The notes beneath the pieces were generated by a model. The model saw only the letters and a list, made by a program, of their open reading frames with translations, made no database searches and was not told the DNA's origin. From Candidatus Margulisiibacteriota bacterium (GTDB lineage Bacteria > Margulisbacteria > WOR-1 > O2-12-FULL-45-9 > XYB2-FULL-48-7): 16,956 nucleotides of DNA. The position numbers were made by a program, and so were the translations under genes. The DNA is taken from the NCBI GenBank assembly GCA_028717325.1, contig JAQUOB010000002.1, positions 1-16,956 on the forward strand. The letters run 5' to 3'. This document shows, one piece after another, positions 13,801 to 16,956 of the stretch (position 1 is the stretch's first letter; each line of letters starts with the position of its first letter).

Positions 13801-15433
13801 GATACACGTCCTGCCCGAAGACCTGGTCAATAAGATCGCCGCCGGCGAAGTGGTTGAGCGGCCGGCTTCAGTGATCAAAGAATTGGTCGAAAATTCCATT
13901 GACGCCGGGGCGACACAAATTATCATCGAAATCCAGGACGCCGGCAAAAAGCTGATGCGGGTTTCCGATAACGGCAGCGGCCTGAGCTTGGCAGAGATCG
14001 AACTGGCGCTGCAGCGGCACTCCACATCAAAATTGAGCGTCCTGGATGACCTGTTCAATATCAAGACGTTAGGTTTCCGCGGCGAGGCCCTGCCGTCGAT
14101 CGCCAGCGTCTCCAGAATGAAACTGGAGCCCAATCCTGCGGGCGCCGGCCTGACCGTGACCGTCAAAGACCTTTTTTACAATACGCCGGCCAGAAAAAAA
14201 TTTTTAAAAGCCGACTCGACCGAAGCGGGACACATCGGCGACGTGATCGCCAAATATGTCCTGGCCAATCCGCAGATAGCCTTCCGTTTTATTGCGGATG
14301 GCAAGCCGCTAATTTCATCCCCCGGCACGGGGCGGCTGACCGATGCCGTCCTCGCTATCTACGGGGCGGGCTTATTGAGGGAGCTGATCGAACTGGACCA
14401 AGAATTCCCGCACGGCCGGATCTTTGGCCTGGTCAGCCGGCCGACGCTGAGCCGGCTCGACAAGAACTACGAAACTTTTTTTGTGAATAAAAGATACATC
14501 AAGAACTTTCTTCTCAACCGCGCCTTGGAAGAAGCTTACCGGACCCTGATACCGAACAATCGCTACCCGGTCGGCATCCTGTTTATCGATATCGATCCCA
14601 AGCGCGTGGACGTGAATGTGCATCCGACCAAGCGCGAAATTAAGTTCGTTAATAACCAGGAAGTGATGGATGGGGTGAGGGAAGCGGTGAAGGGGGCATT
14701 AGGAGATCAGAAGACCAGAATATCAGGCAGTGAGTATCAGGATATCAGAGTATCAGGAGGATCGGACTGGAAGCCGGAAATGATGGAGCCATTCTTTTCG
14801 GTCGCGAGTCACGATTCGCATGTCGCGGGGCAGGAGATCGAAATGCAAATTTCGGGCACTCAGCCTCTGTACCCGATCTACCAGCTCAAGCTTACATATA
14901 TAATAGCCACCGACGGCGAAGAGTTGGTTTTGATCGACCAGCACGCGGCGCATGAGCGGATACTTTATGATCAATTGAGTCGAGAGCCAGGAGTCAGGAG
15001 TCGGGAGTCGCAAACCCTGCTGGTGCCGGAAACGATCGAACTAAGTCAGGCAGAGTCGGCTGTTCTAAAAAGCAATCTTGATCATTTGAATTTTCTGGGT
15101 TTTGAGCTTAATGATTTCGGCAGCAACAGTTTTCTCTTGCGCTCGGTCCCTTCCGTTTCGTCAAAGATCCCGGCCCGGCAGTTGATTTTGGATATCATCT
15201 CTGATCTTCGGGATGCGGACAGGAGCGTCCAAATTGAAATTCGGCAGGAAAACATCCGAAAATATGTCGCCTGCCATAGCGCGGTCAAAGCCGGCGATAA
15301 ATTGACACAGGGCGAGATGAGCCAGCTGATCAGAGACCTCTTTGCCACGCAGAATCCTCTGACCTGTCCCCACGGCCGGCCGACCATGGTCAGGCTAACT
15401 GAAGAAGAGTTAAGAAAGAGATTTGGCCGCTAA
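13790..15433 (+). CDS. mutL: DNA mismatch repair protein MutL (endonuclease type)
   Basis: MutL links MutS mismatch recognition to strand removal. The 547-aa protein has a GHKL ATPase domain: KIAAGEVVERPASVIKELVENSIDAG (E34), SDNGSGL, RHSTSK, GFRGEALPSI and DLFYNTPARKKFL. The stretch between SVSR and DLFYNTPAR is ~17 residues against ~41 in E. coli. The C-terminal domain carries the endonuclease motif DQHAAHERILYD (383-394), ending in Asp where the motif usually has Glu, then ACHSAVKAGD and CPHGRP (526-531), so it belongs to the nicking type and not the E. coli type. Three repeat arrays (14721-14757, 14801-14835, 14977-15011) occupy the linker and the region after the endonuclease motif. mutS is not in the window. 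Confidence 0.96.
   Translation: MSAKIHVLPEDLVNKIAAGEVVERPASVIKELVENSIDAGATQIIIEIQDAGKKLMRVSDNGSGLSLAEIELALQRHSTSKLSVLDDLFNIKTLGFRGEALPSIASVSRMKLEPNPAGAGLTVTVKDLFYNTPARKKFLKADSTEAGHIGDVIAKYVLANPQIAFRFIADGKPLISSPGTGRLTDAVLAIYGAGLLRELIELDQEFPHGRIFGLVSRPTLSRLDKNYETFFVNKRYIKNFLLNRALEEAYRTLIPNNRYPVGILFIDIDPKRVDVNVHPTKREIKFVNNQEVMDGVREAVKGALGDQKTRISGSEYQDIRVSGGSDWKPEMMEPFFSVASHDSHVAGQEIEMQISGTQPLYPIYQLKLTYIIATDGEELVLIDQHAAHERILYDQLSREPGVRSRESQTLLVPETIELSQAESAVLKSNLDHLNFLGFELNDFGSNSFLLRSVPSVSSKIPARQLILDIISDLRDADRSVQIEIRQENIRKYVACHSAVKAGDKLTQGEMSQLIRDLFATQNPLTCPHGRPTMVRLTEEELRKRFGR
14721..14757. repeat. TATCAG repeat array inside mutL linker
   Basis: TATCAGG occurs at 14721 and 14735, TATCAGA at 14743 and TATCAGG at 14751, with spacing of 14, 8 and 8 nt. 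The array lies at the start of the variable linker between the ATPase and C-terminal domains. Confidence 0.7.
14801..14835. repeat. GTCGCGA-family heptamer array inside mutL linker
   Basis: In-phase 7-mers GTCGCGA (14801), GTCACGA (14808), TTCGCAT (14815), GTCGCGG (14822), GGCAGGA (14829). It has the same unit family as the apgM array at 9908-9942. Confidence 0.7.
14977..15011. repeat. GAGTCGG-family heptamer array inside mutL
   Basis: Five in-phase units: GAGTCGA (14977), GAGCCAG (14984), GAGTCAG (14991), GAGTCGG (14998), GAGTCGC (15005). It encodes SREPGVRSRESQ, about three residues after the endonuclease motif. It is the cleanest array in the window. Confidence 0.9.
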
Positions 15434-15458
15434 CCTGGCCTGCCGGCCGGCAGACAGG
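15434..15458. repeat. REP-like palindrome directly after mutL
   Basis: It begins at the first base after the mutL stop. A perfect 14-bp palindrome CTGCCGGCCGGCAG (15440-15453) is flanked by CCTG and CAGG arms, giving a hairpin with small bulges. It resembles the CCTGCC/GGCAGG repeats I remember from candidate-phylum genomes. There is no immediate T-run, so it is not a classical terminator. Confidence 0.5.
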
Positions 15459-15481
15459 CGAAACTTCGTCATTTTATTTTT

Positions 15482-15511
15482 CTTGAGCGTGGCAATAAAA
15501 TTGCTGATATT
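15482..15511 (+). repeat. 30-nt upstream element, copy 2 (before topA)
   Basis: It matches 27 of 30 bases of the element before the pilus ATPase (3762-3791, minus strand). The core inverted repeat is GCAAT-AAA-ATTGC (15492-15504). Its last base overlaps the topA -35, so a protein bound here could touch RNA polymerase. Confidence 0.6.
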
Positions 15512-15540
15512 TGACATAATTACGCGAGGTCTGTTAAGAT
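15511..15540 (+). promoter_or_regulatory. topA promoter
   Basis: Consensus -35 TTGACA (15511-15516), 18-bp spacer, -10 TAAGAT (15535-15540) preceded by TGT, an extended -10. The predicted start is near 15547, leaving a leader of about 16 nt. Confidence 0.75.
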
Positions 15541-15548
15541 AAGTTTTA

Positions 15549-15554
15549 GAGGAG
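15549..15554 (+). promoter_or_regulatory. topA ribosome binding site
   Basis: GAGGAG, eight bases before the TTG at 15563. It supports the TTG as the true start codon. Confidence 0.75.
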
Positions 15555-15562
15555 TAAATAAT

Positions 15563-16956
15563 TTGGCTAAAAATCTTGTAATAGTTGAATCTCCGGCTAA
15601 GGCCAGGACGCTGGAAAAGTTCCTGGGCAAGGAGTTTACGGTCAAAGCCAGCGGCGGGCACGTGCGCGACCTGCCGGCCAAAAAGCTGGGGGTCAAGATC
15701 GAAAAAGATTTCGAGCCGACCTACCAGATCATCAAGGGTAAAGAAAAGATCATCAAGGAACTGCAGGACGCGGCCAAGAAAGCGAAGGTAATTTATCTGG
15801 CGCCCGATCCGGACCGTGAAGGAGAGGCGATCGCCTGGCACCTCGGCGCTCTGCTGGGGGCCGATGGGAAAATTAAAAGGATCGAATTCCATGAGATCAC
15901 CAAAGAAGCGGTGACTTCGGCGGTCAAACATCCGCGCGAGATCGATATGGGCAGGGTGGATGCCCAACAGGCGCGCCGGATCCTCGACCGGCTAGTCGGC
16001 TACAAGTTGAGCCCTCTGCTCTGGAAAAAAGTGATGAAGGGGTTGTCCGCTGGGCGGGTCCAGTCCGTGGCTGTCCGGTTGATCTGCGAGCGGGAAGAAG
16101 CGATCGGCAAATTCAAATCGGAAGAATACTGGGATATTTTTGCCCGGCTTTCCAACGGGGCTGAATTCACGGCCAGGCTGGCGGCCAAAGGGGAAACCGC
16201 TCTAGGCGTCCGGCCGAAAGAAAAAGGGCAGGTCATAGGTTCCGAAGCCGAAGCGAAAAAAATAGTCGAGGAACTCAACCAGGCCTCGTATCTTGTTAAA
16301 GAGGTAAGAAAAAAAGAGCAGAAGAGATATCCCGCCCCGCCGTTCATTACCAGCACCCTGCAGCAGGAGGCCGCCAGGAAGCTCGGCTTTTCCGCCAAAA
16401 AAACCATGGTCCTGGCCCAGAAGCTTTATGAGGGCGAAGAAATTGAGGGGGAAGACCGGGTCGGCTTGATCACATACATGCGAACCGATTCTGTTCGCAT
16501 TGCCAACGAAGCGGAAATCGAAGTCAGGAAATATATTGCTTCAAGCTTTGGCGCCGATTTTCTGCCCCCGACCCCCATCAAATATAAGAAAAAGAAACAG
16601 GCCCAGGACGCGCACGAGGCGATCCGGCCGACTTCGGTGCTGCGCTCCCCGGACAAGGTCAAGGGCAGCCTGCCGAACGACGAGTTCCGCCTCTACGAAT
16701 TGATCTGGAAAAGGTTTGTGGCCTGCCAGATGATGGCGGCGGTCTTTGATCAAACCTCGGTCGATATCGCGGCGGGCGAATATATCTTGCGCGCCACGGG
16801 CTCGGTCGTAAAATTCGAAGGCTTCTTAAAACTTTACGAAGAAAGCAGCGACGAAACGGCCGTCGATGAGAACGGCGAGGCGCTCCTGCCGGAGCTGACA
16901 GAAAAAGATAAGCTGAAAATGCTTGAGGTCAAACCGGCCCAGCACTTTACCGAGCC
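15563..16956 (+). CDS. topA: DNA topoisomerase I, N-terminal part (3' end outside window)
   Basis: TopA relaxes negative supercoils by cutting one strand through a 5'-phosphotyrosine. 464 codons are present and the frame runs off the window. The TTG start gives MAKNLVIVESPAKA, the canonical N-terminus, and is backed by GAGGAG and a consensus promoter. The Toprim domain has E9 and the acidic triad in PDPDREGEAIAWH (D82, D84, E86). AGRVQSVAVRLICEREE follows, then the active-site GLITYMRTDS with Y305 and R307, and DAHEAIRPT. The C-terminal zinc-ribbon region is not visible. It is transcribed separately from mutL, from a 129-bp intergenic region that also holds the palindrome and the 30-nt element. 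Confidence 0.97.
   Translation, partial: MAKNLVIVESPAKARTLEKFLGKEFTVKASGGHVRDLPAKKLGVKIEKDFEPTYQIIKGKEKIIKELQDAAKKAKVIYLAPDPDREGEAIAWHLGALLGADGKIKRIEFHEITKEAVTSAVKHPREIDMGRVDAQQARRILDRLVGYKLSPLLWKKVMKGLSAGRVQSVAVRLICEREEAIGKFKSEEYWDIFARLSNGAEFTARLAAKGETALGVRPKEKGQVIGSEAEAKKIVEELNQASYLVKEVRKKEQKRYPAPPFITSTLQQEAARKLGFSAKKTMVLAQKLYEGEEIEGEDRVGLITYMRTDSVRIANEAEIEVRKYIASSFGADFLPPTPIKYKKKKQAQDAHEAIRPTSVLRSPDKVKGSLPNDEFRLYELIWKRFVACQMMAAVFDQTSVDIAAGEYILRATGSVVKFEGFLKLYEESSDETAVDENGEALLPELTEKDKLKMLEVKPAQHFTE

Noticed and set aside
15410..15967. Minus-strand 185-aa ORF across the mutL end and topA start
   Set aside because: It is antisense to topA, runs through the palindrome and promoter, and has no family pattern.

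Overview
The window looks like ordinary chromosomal DNA from a compact bacterial genome of moderate GC. Every recognisable gene is a bacterial housekeeping gene; I see no phage, IS, CRISPR, tRNA or rRNA. Several things suggest, without proving, an uncultivated candidate-phylum bacterium near Cyanobacteria (Margulisbacteria/Saganbacteria type): a Re-citrate-synthase-like enzyme, a cyanobacterial-style TyrA, a minimal GspE/PilB ATPase, few Shine-Dalgarno sites, and heptanucleotide repeat arrays inside genes. No 16S or ribosomal protein is present, so this placement is inference.

Layout. (1) 1-1780, plus: the 3' end of clpC, then radA. (2) 1749-6672, minus: a KimA-like potassium/APC transporter, aroE, a short GspE/PilB ATPase and plsC; plsC converges on radA with a 32-nt overlap. 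Between plsC and the ATPase lies about 290 nt with no convincing protein gene and a possible plus-strand structured RNA (6S-like). (3) 6759-10031, plus: a tightly packed operon of a Re-citrate/homocitrate synthase-family enzyme, purE, a CvpA-like membrane protein and apgM, with gaps or overlaps of -4 to +2 nt. (4) 10028-10603, minus: a flavin reductase-like protein whose stop codon shares a CTAG with the apgM stop. (5) 10663-15433, plus: tyrA-rluE, then aroA-ybgC-mutL. (6) 15563-16956, plus: the 5' part of topA behind a strong promoter.

How the genes fit together. aroE, aroA and tyrA are three steps of shikimate/tyrosine synthesis, split over separate transcription units; aroE and aroA have the same extended -10 nonamer. 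RadA, MutL and TopA serve DNA repair and topology. The citrate-forming enzyme, phosphoglycerate mutase and PurE serve central carbon and purine metabolism.

The most unusual features are: (a) at least nine short tandem arrays with a 7-nt (once 8-nt) period placed in frame inside radA, apgM, tyrA, aroA and mutL; (b) promoters whose -10 box ends exactly 7 nt before the A of ATG, predicting leaderless mRNAs; (c) a 30-nt element, 27/30 identical, upstream of both topA and the pilus ATPase; (d) in-frame loss of normally conserved blocks from the ATPase and from MutL.
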